Notes: a model not told the origin generated them from the sequence alone. 64,000 nt of DNA from Spongiibacter taiwanensis (GCF_023702635.1 NZ_CP098455.1:186001-250000); one strand, 5' to 3'. Positions 54,214 to 63,007 are shown, counted from the stretch's first letter. Numbers and translations are program-made.

Positions 54214-54854
54214 GTCTTGATCAGTTCCTGTACAGTGCCTGTGGTGCCGGTTTTATTCTGTGCCTGCTCAGCTTGATGCTGCTGCGTCGCCGTCCCCTGG
54301 CGGGCCTGATTGCCTTGATCATCACCGTTTCAGCCACGGTTGGAATTGCACTGCTCAGCCGCGATGTGCTGAGTTACCGGCGCCTGGGCGACGAGGAACT
54401 GGTGGCCAAAGTCTTTATCGGTCAACGGGACAAGCAGCGCTACGTGGTCAGCGTGGATCAACGCAATGAAGATGCACTGCAGTCTTTTATGATTGCCGGT
54501 GACGAGTGGCAACTGGACAGCCGTGTGCTGAAATGGGACAAAGAGCTGGCCCGGATCGGCTTTGATAACCTCTTCCGTTTAGAGCGCATTTCTGGTCGCT
54601 ACCAAGACATCAATGCCGAAACGTCGGCGGTCCGCACCGCGTACTTGGTGAATTCCTCGGCGCCCGTCGACGTATGGCACTGGGTCAGGGAGATCGACTT
54701 TTTGTGGCAATGGGTTGCAGCGGATTATGGGAGTGCGGTCTATGCCCCCATGATTGATGGCGCTCAATATTCTGTTTATATGACCTACAGCGGCCTGAGT
54801 ATTCGTCCGGACAATCCCATTGCCCAGGCCGCCCTCCGGCAATGGTCGCCTTGA
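54210..54854 (+). CDS. Uncharacterised membrane protein after fimL
   Basis: A 214 aa protein with two N-terminal membrane segments (about 8-25 and 31-48), the rest being soluble: a periplasmic or cytoplasmic domain of about 160 residues with LRVSVDQRNEDALQ-like stretches and a Trp-rich VDVWHWVREIDFLWQWVA segment. It overlaps fimL by 4 bases, which implies cotranslation. I do not recognise the family. A function linked to pilus or chemosensory output is speculation from the neighbour only. Confidence 0.75.
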   Translation: MSLDQFLYSACGAGFILCLLSLMLLRRRPLAGLIALIITVSATVGIALLSRDVLSYRRLGDEELVAKVFIGQRDKQRYVVSVDQRNEDALQSFMIAGDEWQLDSRVLKWDKELARIGFDNLFRLERISGRYQDINAETSAVRTAYLVNSSAPVDVWHWVREIDFLWQWVAADYGSAVYAPMIDGAQYSVYMTYSGLSIRPDNPIAQAALRQWSP

Positions 54855-54914
54855 GCCCCAGGTCAAGGCGCTCTAAGATCACCCCCTTTCCGATAAGTCC
54901 GCCAGGAGTCACCT

Positions 54915-55952
54915 TTGGAATTTTTATCTAGTTACGGCCTGTTTCTGGCAAAAAGCGCCACCGCGGTGGTCGCTATTGCCTTGGTCATTGGCCTGATTGC
55001 CTCTGTCAGTCAGCGCAATAAGAAACAGGCGGAAGGTCACATTGAAATCGAGCGTCTGCACGAGCGTTTCGAAGACTGGGAGGACTTGATGCAGTTTCAC
55101 CTGCACGACGAAGCCAGTTATAAAAAGATGCACAAAGAGAAAAAGAAAACGGCCAAACGCGAAAAGAAAGGGAAGGGTGAAGCCGCTGCTGGCCGCAAGC
55201 GCCTCTTTGTGGTCGATTTTGACGGCGATATACAAGCCTCCGATGTTGAACTGTTGCGCCACGAAATCTCCGCAATCCTGACCGTGGCAACCCCCGATGA
55301 TGAAGTCTTGCTCCGTCTCGAAAGCCCCGGCGGCATGGTGCATAGCTACGGTCTGGCGGCATCCCAGCTTCAGCGCATTCGCGATAAGGATGTGCAACTT
55401 ACCATCGCCATTGATCGGGTCGCTGCCAGTGGCGGGTATATGATGGCCTGTATCGGCAACAAGCTGCTCGCCGCGCCCTTTGCCGTGATCGGCTCAATTG
55501 GCGTGGTGGCCCAGCTCCCCAACTTCCATCGTCTGCTAAAAAAGCACGAAGTGGACGTGGAGCTACACACTGCCGGGGAGTTCAAGCGGACCCTGACCAT
55601 GATTGGTGAAAACACCGACGAGGGACGCAAAAAATTCATCGAAGAACTAGAAGAGACCCACATCCTGTTCAAGGAATTTGTGAAGGAAAATCGCCCCCAG
55701 TTAAACATCGAGGAAATCGCCACCGGCGAGGTTTGGTATGGTCGCAGAGCACTGGAAAAGTCCCTGGTAGATGCCATCCAGACTAGCGACGATTACCTAT
55801 TGAGTCGCCGGGCCGACAGCGATATTTTCCAGGTCAAATACCGATTGAAGAAGTCAATCGCAGAGCGCGTTGGTGTCGCCACTCAAGGTGCCGTGGACAG
55901 GGGCACCACCGCGCTGCTGGGTCGGCTTCGTGAAAGTAGATTTTTTCAATGA
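54915..55952 (+). CDS. sohB: Membrane protease SohB (S49 family)
   Basis: Inner-membrane serine protease related to SppA. One N-terminal membrane segment (about 12-30) precedes a Lys/Glu-rich linker (about 68-92), then the S49 domain with the predicted Ser172 (DRVAASGGYMMA) and Lys224 (AGEFKRTLT) dyad. Length 345 aa matches SohB. The start is TTG 54915 after an AGGAGT. Its stop overlaps the AcuI-type gene (ATGA). Its role in quality control is only partly understood. Confidence 0.9.
   Translation: MEFLSSYGLFLAKSATAVVAIALVIGLIASVSQRNKKQAEGHIEIERLHERFEDWEDLMQFHLHDEASYKKMHKEKKKTAKREKKGKGEAAAGRKRLFVVDFDGDIQASDVELLRHEISAILTVATPDDEVLLRLESPGGMVHSYGLAASQLQRIRDKDVQLTIAIDRVAASGGYMMACIGNKLLAAPFAVIGSIGVVAQLPNFHRLLKKHEVDVELHTAGEFKRTLTMIGENTDEGRKKFIEELEETHILFKEFVKENRPQLNIEEIATGEVWYGRRALEKSLVDAIQTSDDYLLSRRADSDIFQVKYRLKKSIAERVGVATQGAVDRGTTALLGRLRESRFFQ
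55170..55177 (+). promoter_or_regulatory. KOPS-like octamer oriented toward dif
   Basis: GGGAAGGG matches the GGGNAGGG octamer that loads and directs FtsK toward dif. It lies within sohB and is the one nearest to dif on its left side. A single match is weak; the meaning rests on the strand bias of all such matches in the window. Confidence 0.4.
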
Positions 55953-56947
55953 GCGAAACCTATAAAGCCCTGCAAACGCGAGAAGAAGATGGTCGTTACC
56001 TTACCGAAGTGGTCGAGCTGGAAAGGTTGCCTCTGGAACCCGGCCAGGTCCGCTTGCAGGTTCATTACTCCTCGCTGAACTATAAAGACGCCATGTCGGC
56101 CTGTGGTAATCGGGGTATCACCCGGCAATACCCCCATGTGCTGGGCATCGATGCGGCAGGGGAAGTGTTGGAGTCAAATTGTGCCGACATGCCGGTTGGC
56201 CAAAAGGCCGTCGTTACCGGCTACGACCTGGGTATGAACAGCGATGGCGGTCTGGCCCAAGAGTTGTGCTGCCCAGGCCAGTGGTTGGTGCCTCTGCCGG
56301 AAAACATGGATTGCCGGTCAGCCATGGCTCTCGGCACTGCCGGTCTCACCGCCGGGCTCTGTGTGTCGCGCATCATCGCCGTAATTGGAGACCTCAAGGG
56401 AAAATCTATTCTGGTGAGCGGTAGCAGTGGCGGGGTGGGCAGCTTAGCGGTGGTGCTGCTTAACCACCTCGGTGCGGAAGTTACGGCGGTTACCGGTAAA
56501 AAAAGCCAATTTGACTGGTTGAAATCCCTCGGCGCCACCCATGTGATGGCCAGGGCCGAGCGCCGCCAGCTTGATACCCGCCCCATCAGTAAGGCCATTT
56601 ATCATGGCGCAGTGGATACCGTTGGCGGAGAGACCCTGGCGAATATTCTCAAGGTGATCCACCCCGGTGGTGCGGTGGCGTGCTGCGGTATGGCCGGCGG
56701 GACTCAATTTGAATCCAGTATTTTCCCCTTCATCCTGCGTGGCATTAGCCTGCTCGGTGTCGACTCGGTGGAAATTCCGCTCGCGGATAAAGCGGCTGTT
56801 TGGCAGCATTTTGCCGACGAATGGGCCTTACCGGAGGCGGCGCTTGCCAGCATTGTCACTGATATTTCCCTGACAGAAGGCGCCGCTATTCTGGGCGACT
56901 TTCTCAAGTCGTCCGTTGTTGGCCGATACCGCGTGAATGTCGGCTAG
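55949..56947 (+). CDS. acuI: Acrylyl-CoA reductase / quinone oxidoreductase (AcuI, YhdH)
   Basis: NADPH-dependent medium-chain reductase of the YhdH/AcuI family, 332 aa. The segment HYSSLNYKDAMSACGNRGITRQYPHVLGIDAAG and the Rossmann SGSSGGVGSLAV motif are typical. Members reduce acrylyl-CoA to propionyl-CoA and protect against toxic acryloyl-CoA, a product of DMSP catabolism in marine bacteria; the role here is inferred. It overlaps sohB by 4 bases and leads by 3 bases to the gspG-like gene. Confidence 0.85.
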   Translation: MSETYKALQTREEDGRYLTEVVELERLPLEPGQVRLQVHYSSLNYKDAMSACGNRGITRQYPHVLGIDAAGEVLESNCADMPVGQKAVVTGYDLGMNSDGGLAQELCCPGQWLVPLPENMDCRSAMALGTAGLTAGLCVSRIIAVIGDLKGKSILVSGSSGGVGSLAVVLLNHLGAEVTAVTGKKSQFDWLKSLGATHVMARAERRQLDTRPISKAIYHGAVDTVGGETLANILKVIHPGGAVACCGMAGGTQFESSIFPFILRGISLLGVDSVEIPLADKAAVWQHFADEWALPEAALASIVTDISLTEGAAILGDFLKSSVVGRYRVNVG

Positions 56948-56950
56948 GTT

Positions 56951-57421
56951 ATGACGGCGAAGCAGCAACCCACATTGATCGGATACTGCCGAGGCATTAC
57001 TCGTCTTGAACTGGTCATCATGGTGGTGATTCTGTCCGTGCTGGGGCTGGTCGTCGCCGAGCAGCTGAGCCGACGGCTCAACCAAGCCCGACAGGAACAG
57101 ATGAGCAGCGATATGGAGCGGATAGCTGCGGCGCTCCACCAATACAAGCTAGATAACAAACGGTACCCCACGACCGATCAGGGCTTGGCAGCACTGTTGT
57201 CGGCCCCCGAAATCTGGCCGCTGGCCAAGTATTGGCACGGCCCTTATTTGACCAGAGACTCTCTGCTGCAGGACCCCTGGGGGCGCTTCTACCAGTATCA
57301 AAGTGAGTTTGCACCACCTTCCTTTGTGCTCAGATCTCTCGGTGCTGATGGCAAAGAGGGCGGCGAGGGCGCGGCTACCGATACTCTGCTTCGCTACCAA
57401 AGCGCCGATGGTCAACGCTAG
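56951..57421 (+). CDS. Orphan GspG-like pseudopilin
   Basis: Type II secretion major pseudopilin homologue, 156 aa. A prepilin cleavage site CRG|ITRLEL puts the processing after Gly15 with Glu20 at +5; the usual T-L-I at positions 2-4 is T-R-L here. The methylated N-terminal helix LVIMVVILSVLGLVVAEQL is followed by KRYPTTDQGLAAL, the G-specific core of GspG. The LLQDPWGRFYQYQ motif is the GspG calcium-site region. No other gsp gene lies nearby. It starts 3 bases after acuI and would be cotranscribed with it. Confidence 0.8.
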   Translation: MTAKQQPTLIGYCRGITRLELVIMVVILSVLGLVVAEQLSRRLNQARQEQMSSDMERIAAALHQYKLDNKRYPTTDQGLAALLSAPEIWPLAKYWHGPYLTRDSLLQDPWGRFYQYQSEFAPPSFVLRSLGADGKEGGEGAATDTLLRYQSADGQR

Positions 57422-57441
57422 AAAAGCAGCGCCGTTGAGAC

Positions 57442-57467
57442 AAAAAGGGGCCATGCGGCCCCTTTTG
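57442..57467. terminator. Bidirectional terminator between gspG-like and nhaB
   Basis: AAAAGGGGCC and GGCCCCTTTT pair perfectly over 10 bp with a 4-base ATGC loop. The flanking A and T tracts allow action on both the convergent genes. Confidence 0.9.
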
Positions 57468-57483
57468 CATTCCTGCTTTGGGA

Positions 57484-58992
57484 TCAATCAAATAACCAAA
57501 CCGCAAGCATTGCAACGGTGCTCATGCTGACCGTGTAGGGCAGGGCCATCACGACCATGCGACCATAGGACAGCCGAATCAACGGGGCGAGGGCGGAGGT
57601 CAACAAGAACAGGAAAGCAGCTTGCCCGTTGGGCGTCCCAACACTGGGGATATTGGTGCCGGTGTTGATGGCAACCGCTAGGTGTTCAAGTTCTTCTCGG
57701 GTCAAATTTCCCGCATCAAAAGCAGCTTTCACCTCATTGATATACACCGTCGCCACAAAGACGTTATCGCTGATCACGCTCAACAGGCCATTGGCGACAA
57801 AGAACATCAGCGTTCGGAACTGCCCCTCGAGGGCCAGCACATGCTCAATGATGGGCTTGAACAGGTGTTGCTCGTGAATGACGCCGACGATGGCAAAGAA
57901 CACCACCAACAACGCGGTGAAAGGCAGCGCCTCCTCAAAGGCATGACCAATGCGATGTTCTTCGACCACGCCATTTAAAGCCGTTTGCAGCACAATGATC
58001 GTAAGACCAATCAGGCCAACAGGAGCAATATGGGTTGCCAACCCAATTACGAGGAAAACCCCCACCAAACCCTGAACAATCAGCGTGGCGATATCCGCCT
58101 TGGAGCGCACCTTGTCTTGCTCGGCATCGTATTCCACCAGCACGCTGCGCACCGACTGCGGCAGCGTAGCGCCGTAGCCGAACTTGCCCGTGACCTCCAG
58201 TAAAATACAAGTGATTAAGCCAATGGCCAGGGTCGGCATAGTGACTGGCGACATCACCTGAATAAAGTGTATGAAGTCCCAGCCCATCTTCTCTGCAATC
58301 AACAGATTTTGGGGCTCTCCCACCAGTGTGCAAACACCGCCAAGCGCGGTGCCCACTGCGCCGTGCATCAGCAAACTGCGCAGGAAGGCGCGGAACTGGT
58401 CGAGGTCGGCCCGGGCGTTTTCTTTGACCTGCTGGTCATCACCGTGGTCGTGATCGCTATGTGAGAAATGACCGCCAGAGGCAACCCGGTGATAAACCGA
58501 GTAGAAACCCACGCCCACTGCGATGAGCACCGCCGTTACCGTCAGCGCATCCAGAAATGCACTCAGCATCGCGGCCATCGCCGAAAACATCAGCGACAAC
58601 ATGACCTTGGAGCGAATCTTTAGCAGTAATTTAGTAAAAATAAAGAGCAGCAGGCTCTTCATGAAATAGATACCGGCGACCATAAATACCAGCAGCAGGA
58701 TCACCTCGAAATTGTTCTTGGCCTCAAGATATACCGCCTCTGGTGAGGCCATTCCAATCACGATAGCCTCAATAGCGAGCAATCCACCCGGTTGCAGGGG
58801 ATAGCATTTCAGCGCCATCGCCAGGGTGAAAATAAATTCAGCAATGAGAAACCAGCCGGTGACGAAGGGCCCTATGGTAAATAGTAGGATCGGGTTGAGA
58901 ATCAGGAATCCAATTATCGTTTTTTTGTACCAGAGTGGCGCGTTTCCCAGAAAATTTCCGGCGAAGGCGCGCGACATGGTGGATTGGTCCAT
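57484..58992 (-). CDS. nhaB: Na+/H+ antiporter NhaB
   Basis: Integral membrane sodium:proton antiporter, 502 aa with many hydrophobic segments. The conserved stretch [20 protein letters not shown], then [23 protein letters not shown], and [10 protein letters not shown] match E. coli NhaB as I recall it. Start 58992 ([23 protein letters not shown]) gives the family length; upstream in-frame residues to 59190 are not NhaB-like. A His/Asp-rich loop ([12 protein letters not shown]) sits between segments. Sodium exposure fits a marine habitat. It converges on gspG across a bidirectional terminator. Confidence 0.9.
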   Translation of the reverse strand: MDQSTMSRAFAGNFLGNAPLWYKKTIIGFLILNPILLFTIGPFVTGWFLIAEFIFTLAMALKCYPLQPGGLLAIEAIVIGMASPEAVYLEAKNNFEVILLLVFMVAGIYFMKSLLLFIFTKLLLKIRSKVMLSLMFSAMAAMLSAFLDALTVTAVLIAVGVGFYSVYHRVASGGHFSHSDHDHGDDQQVKENARADLDQFRAFLRSLLMHGAVGTALGGVCTLVGEPQNLLIAEKMGWDFIHFIQVMSPVTMPTLAIGLITCILLEVTGKFGYGATLPQSVRSVLVEYDAEQDKVRSKADIATLIVQGLVGVFLVIGLATHIAPVGLIGLTIIVLQTALNGVVEEHRIGHAFEEALPFTALLVVFFAIVGVIHEQHLFKPIIEHVLALEGQFRTLMFFVANGLLSVISDNVFVATVYINEVKAAFDAGNLTREELEHLAVAINTGTNIPSVGTPNGQAAFLFLLTSALAPLIRLSYGRMVVMALPYTVSMSTVAMLAVWLFD

Positions 58993-59268
58993 AGCATCGT
59001 TATCCTTTTTGTATACCAATGTGCATTCTGCACATTTTTCGACAATTATAGCCGCCGGAATAATAATACAGACCACAGCCCATACAAAGCGGGCAACCGG
59101 GCCATTCGGAAAAAATCCATTTTGCAGGCGTATTACGAGTTTGATAAAAGATTGGGGCATAGGGATAACAGGCGTATCAATACCACACACTTTTCCATAC
59201 TTTAACTCAAAGGACAGCCCGCTTAGCCCTAGTGCCGTAGCGCATTGGTATGTCGTTAAGGAGAGTTC

Positions 59269-59961
59269 CTAGAAAAAGGTGGCCTTCAATGCGGTGTACA
59301 CCCGGTTTTCATTGGGTGGCCCCACAACCTGGTCGATACCCATGGCAGCCAGTTCACTCAGTGCCTTTTCGCGTTCAGACCCAGGGATTTCTGCAGTAAG
59401 TAACCTGGTTTCAGAGTGGTTGCCAAGAAAGGGAACAAGCTCGCTGGCGTTACTGATGATGGATACCCTCAGTTCGCGCATCAGCCGCATCCGGTCTGGG
59501 TCATAGCAACCAAAGGCCGCAATCACGGGGTCGGGCTCCCGCAAGCTCTCAATAATGCTGGGGTGGCGAGTCCAGCTACCATAGCGAAGCGCGTATACTC
59601 GGGCGTGGTCGCCTTCGGCTAAATCCCGAAAAGCATAATAAGCGGCGACATAAGGAGACAAACTCCAGGAGAGAATGGGCGTCGGAAAACCGTAGTAATG
59701 CAACTTTCCCAGATAATCGGATAGCTCACGGGGGCCGCTGATCTTAACCAGCGTTTTTTCATAGAAAGACGCCTGTTCAGCAACCTCGGGCAACAACTCG
59801 TCAAAATATCGGGAAAGACTCATGGCCGTCCCGTCGGTCAGCCGATGGAAACTAGTACGAAGCTGCCATTCAGGATTGCTGTGCCCACGGAAATAGAATG
59901 GTTTTCCCTGGTGAATCAGTGACGTAGCCCATTGTTTGTAGTCATGCCATGACCGAAACAA
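59269..59961 (-). CDS. FRG-domain protein beside dif
   Basis: A 230 aa soluble protein with the FRG-domain core: YFRGHSNPEWQLRTSF (FRG at 24-26) and GFPTPILSWSLSPYVAAYYAF (91-111). In the family pattern as I recall it (GLPTRLLDW), the Asp before Trp is replaced by Ser98 here. FRG domains appear in phage-defence and unknown loci; the biochemical function is unsettled. The start is TTG 59961 after TAGGAAA. It lies 111 bases from the dif site, transcribed away from it, with no partner gene. It may be a recent acquisition. Confidence 0.72.
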   Translation of the reverse strand: MFRSWHDYKQWATSLIHQGKPFYFRGHSNPEWQLRTSFHRLTDGTAMSLSRYFDELLPEVAEQASFYEKTLVKISGPRELSDYLGKLHYYGFPTPILSWSLSPYVAAYYAFRDLAEGDHARVYALRYGSWTRHPSIIESLREPDPVIAAFGCYDPDRMRLMRELRVSIISNASELVPFLGNHSETRLLTAEIPGSEREKALSELAAMGIDQVVGPPNENRVYTALKATFF

Positions 59962-60072
59962 ACTAATTTCCTAGCAAAAGAACCATTTAATCGAGAGGCG
60001 AGTATCTAACGCCAGATTTCTTTAGTTCAATGTACTTTGATTTGGCCTCTGCGTTAAATCAAAATATCATTA

Positions 60073-60100
60073 ACTTCGTATAATGTATATTATGTTAAAT
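60073..60100 (+). other. Chromosome dimer resolution site (dif)
   Basis: A 28-base XerCD target: XerC arm ACTTCGTATAA (60073-60083), centre TGTATA (60084-60089), XerD arm TTATGTTAAAT (60090-60100). Centre and XerD arm are identical to E. coli dif; the XerC arm matches at 7 of 11 positions. XerC and XerD recombine here with FtsK to resolve chromosome dimers, and the site marks the replication terminus. The surrounding bases are A+T-rich and hold no gene. KOPS-like octamers in the window point towards it. Confidence 0.93.
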
Positions 60101-60216
60101 CATGGGTAAGGAGGAAAATCTCTGTCTAGACCGACGGTTCACCTGCGCTTTATCCTTCAGACTCCACAACAGTGCCGAACGTATTTTGTTAAGGCTGATT
60201 ATCTGAAGGAATCGCA

Positions 60217-60477
60217 ATGCCAAGGAAGTTCTCACTCGCTGTACTCCTCAGCGTCTGCTGTAGCTCGTTGAACGCAGGAAAGTACAGCGTTTTCACCATT
60301 GATAAATCGCTAGACGATAAGCGACGCCAGCACAGCCAAAGTGAGTGCAGGGCCTACACCCGAAACTTCCAGTATCTCGAAAAGTGCATCAAGAAAAGTT
60401 CTTGCGGCACAGCCAAGAAGAAACAACGAGCAGCTCACCACCACTGGAACATGCTCTACCATAAGTATTGTCTGTAA
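60217..60477 (+). CDS. Small secreted cysteine-containing protein
   Basis: An 86 aa frame with a signal peptide (MPRKFSLAVLLSVCCSSLNA) and a very basic mature part with cysteines spaced as in ECRAYTRNF, EKCIKKSSC and YHKYC, so two disulfides are possible. ATG 60217 follows GAAGGA at 60204-60210 with ideal spacing. No family recognised. It lies 116 bases to the right of dif on the opposite strand to the FRG gene. Confidence 0.6.
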   Translation: MPRKFSLAVLLSVCCSSLNAGKYSVFTIDKSLDDKRRQHSQSECRAYTRNFQYLEKCIKKSSCGTAKKKQRAAHHHWNMLYHKYCL

Positions 60478-60792
60478 ACATGCGCAGCAGATCGCACGCA
60501 GCTGGGCACAGATCACCCGCCGACCTGCCATAGCGATTGAAACCCTCTGGAGCAAGCCGTGGTGAATGCAGTCCACTGATTAACGGCCGGTAGTAATTAT
60601 GCTTACAGACTACGCCGCCATCATTTTTTATTCTCACCCCTAGTGCACGCTAAACCTGCAAGTTGCATTAGTGTTCCTGTGTCACTGCTCAACCTTAATA
60701 ACAGGCAACCACACGGTTGCCGGAAAAATATCAAAGGAACCCCACAATTACGCTGTTGTCACTGTAATTGTCCTAGCTCCGGTGTAGTATTG
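60478..60792. other. Gap between the small secreted gene and prc
   Basis: About 315 bases without a convincing gene. Frames here are short or shadow the neighbours. The prc frame is open leftwards to 60643, but the residues before 60793 (with a Cys-rich, Gly/Pro-containing stretch) do not look like Prc. No terminator or strong promoter was recognised. Confidence 0.5.
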
Positions 60793-62961
60793 ATGCGAAT
60801 TATTAAAATGATCTGGAAGTTACTCTCTGTGCCACGTCTCGCATTCTCTTGTTACAAGCTAGCCCGCTCGGTCCCTGGTGCGCTTCTCTTTGCTGGTCTG
60901 CTCCTCGCACCAAGTCTCCACGCACTTACCCCTGCGCCAGAACACAAGCAGGCAATCACGGAAATAGTGAAGCAGCTGGAAAGTCGGCATTACGTCAAGC
61001 TTGACGTCGACGACGCCTTTTCCTCTCGTCTGCTCAACGCCTACTTGGACGACTTGGACCCAAATCGCCAATATTTTCTGCAAAGTGACATTACCGAGTT
61101 CCAATCGTATCGCTCGCTGCTTGATGATCAATTGAAGAAAGGTGACCTGACTGCGGCTTACAAAATTTTCGATCGGTATCTGGAACGGATCACCCAGCAG
61201 CTAGGCGTTACGGTTAAAGAACTGCCCAAATTGGTGGCAGATTTCGACTTCAAAAAGCAGGAAGAAATTACCCTTGATCGCTCAGAAGCGCCCTGGCCCC
61301 AATCCGAAAAAGAAGCCAACGAAATCTGGCGTAAACAGGTAAAGAATCGCGTGCTCAGCCTTAAATTGGCCGAGAAAAAGGACGAGGACATCGTCGAATT
61401 GTTGACCAAGCGCTTCAAGAATCAGCTGAAGCGGCTTAGCCAGATAGAAGCCGAAGATGTGTTTCAGAGCTACGCCAACGCGGTCGGCTCTCTTTACGAC
61501 CCTCATACCGACTATTTCTCCCCTCGCCTGTCCGAGAACTTCCAGATCAATATGAGTCTGAAGCTGGAGGGGATCGGCGCGGTTCTGCAAATGGAGGACG
61601 ATTACACCAAGGTCGTGAGGCTGGTGGCGGCGGGCCCCGCAGACAAGCAGGGACAATTGCACCCCTCTGATCGCATCGTCGGTGTCGCCGAGGGCAAAGG
61701 CGGCGAAATGCAGGATGTGATTGGTTGGCGATTGGATGATGTTGTCGACCTCATCCGCGGCCCAGCAGGCTCTATCGTCCGGCTGGAAGTGATACCTGCG
61801 GTAGCTCAGAGTGAAGAAGAGCGCATTGAAATTGTGATCGAGCGGAATGAGGTAAAGCTCGAGGAGCAAAGCGCGAAGGGCGAAATTATTGAAGTTCCGG
61901 GTCCGAATGGCGAGATGCACAAGATCGGCGTGATCAATGTGCCCGCTTTCTATCTGGACTTTGAAGCCTTCCGGCTTGGCGATCCCGAATATCGGAGCAC
62001 CACCCGAGATGTGAGCAAGATTCTCGAAGATTTGCTGAATCAGGATGCCGAGGGCATTGTCATTGACCTGCGTAACAACGGCGGCGGCTCTCTGACCGAG
62101 GCCAACGCTCTAGTGGGCCTGTTTATTGAGTCCGGCCCCACGGTGCAAATTCGCCATTCCAGTGCCCGCATTATTCGTGAGGGGAAGCGTCGCAGCTCCC
62201 CCTACTACTCTGGCCCCCTGGCGGTGCTGATCAACCGGATGAGTGCGTCGGCCTCAGAGATTTTCGCCGGTGCCATTCAGGACTATCAACGTGGCATCGT
62301 GCTGGGAACCCAGTCCTTCGGCAAAGGCACAGTGCAATCGGTTAATCCGCTTAGCCACGGCCAACTGAAACTGACGGAGTCCAAATTTTATCGGGTGTCC
62401 GGTGATAGCACGCAAAACCGCGGTGTCATTCCCGATATTGCGTTTCCGCCTATCTACGACAAGGACGAAATCGGCGAGAGCATTCTGGATAATGCGATGA
62501 ATTGGGACCGGATCCCGTCCGCCCGCCACAACTACTATTTCGACCTGAAGTCTGCCCTTCCGAAATTACAAAGCAGTCACGAGAAGCGCATTGCGACGGA
62601 TCCGGATTTTGTATATCTGCAGGAACAGATTTCCCAGATCGAAAAATTGCGCAACCGCAAAACTTTATCCCTCAATATGGAAACGCGTAAGGCTGAGCGC
62701 GAAGAGCAAAAGACCCTCCGGCTAGCGATGGAAAATCGTCGCCGCATCGCTAAAGGCGAGCCGCCGCTGGAGAAGCTTGAAGACGACGACAGCAAGAGCG
62801 ATGATTTGGCAGCGGCAGAAGAAAGCGAGATTAATGCTGCTGAGGACGAATCGAAGGACGACGAAGACAAAGAGCCAGACCCGATGGTGATAGAAGCCAG
62901 CCGCATTCTGGTCGATGCCATCCCCTTCTTCCGGCCCGAACGTCTGGCCATTGGCCCCTAG
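60793..62961 (+). CDS. prc: Carboxy-terminal (tail-specific) protease Prc
   Basis: Periplasmic serine protease with a PDZ domain that processes proteins from their C-termini and controls murein hydrolases. Start 60793 gives 722 aa with a signal-anchor segment (about 27-45: RSVPGALLFAGLLLAPSLHA). The N-terminal part, PDZ domain (about 275-345) and the peptidase with MSASASEIFAGA and QSFGKGTVQ (Ser-Lys dyad) follow, then a Glu/Asp/Lys-rich C-terminal tail. The ribosome binding site is weak and ATG 60808 or a nearby GTG are alternatives. Unusually acidic C-terminal repeats (EDDDSKSDD, EDESKDDEDK) extend the protein beyond the typical E. coli Prc end. Confidence 0.92.
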   Translation: MRIIKMIWKLLSVPRLAFSCYKLARSVPGALLFAGLLLAPSLHALTPAPEHKQAITEIVKQLESRHYVKLDVDDAFSSRLLNAYLDDLDPNRQYFLQSDITEFQSYRSLLDDQLKKGDLTAAYKIFDRYLERITQQLGVTVKELPKLVADFDFKKQEEITLDRSEAPWPQSEKEANEIWRKQVKNRVLSLKLAEKKDEDIVELLTKRFKNQLKRLSQIEAEDVFQSYANAVGSLYDPHTDYFSPRLSENFQINMSLKLEGIGAVLQMEDDYTKVVRLVAAGPADKQGQLHPSDRIVGVAEGKGGEMQDVIGWRLDDVVDLIRGPAGSIVRLEVIPAVAQSEEERIEIVIERNEVKLEEQSAKGEIIEVPGPNGEMHKIGVINVPAFYLDFEAFRLGDPEYRSTTRDVSKILEDLLNQDAEGIVIDLRNNGGGSLTEANALVGLFIESGPTVQIRHSSARIIREGKRRSSPYYSGPLAVLINRMSASASEIFAGAIQDYQRGIVLGTQSFGKGTVQSVNPLSHGQLKLTESKFYRVSGDSTQNRGVIPDIAFPPIYDKDEIGESILDNAMNWDRIPSARHNYYFDLKSALPKLQSSHEKRIATDPDFVYLQEQISQIEKLRNRKTLSLNMETRKAEREEQKTLRLAMENRRRIAKGEPPLEKLEDDDSKSDDLAAAEESEINAAEDESKDDEDKEPDPMVIEASRILVDAIPFFRPERLAIGP

Positions 62962-63007
62962 TAATTATTGTTGTCGCTTCACAGCCGCACATTGGTGTAA
63001 CTGAAAT

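Noticed and set aside
59225-59260. Possible second dif-like sequence near the FRG stop, suggesting an Xer-integrated element
   Set aside because: It needs a 3-base gap to align and has no intact XerD arm. By eye it is not distinguishable from chance.
58826-59272. A 148-codon + strand frame over the nhaB start and the gap beside it
   Set aside because: Its first part is antisense to nhaB and the composition is not protein-like; no start signal seen.
60072-60089. An 18-base match to the left arm and spacer of phage P1 loxP
   Set aside because: The right arm does not match loxP at all, whereas the whole 28-base element follows the dif consensus including the exact XerD arm; both are tyrosine-recombinase sites and share the similarity by chance.
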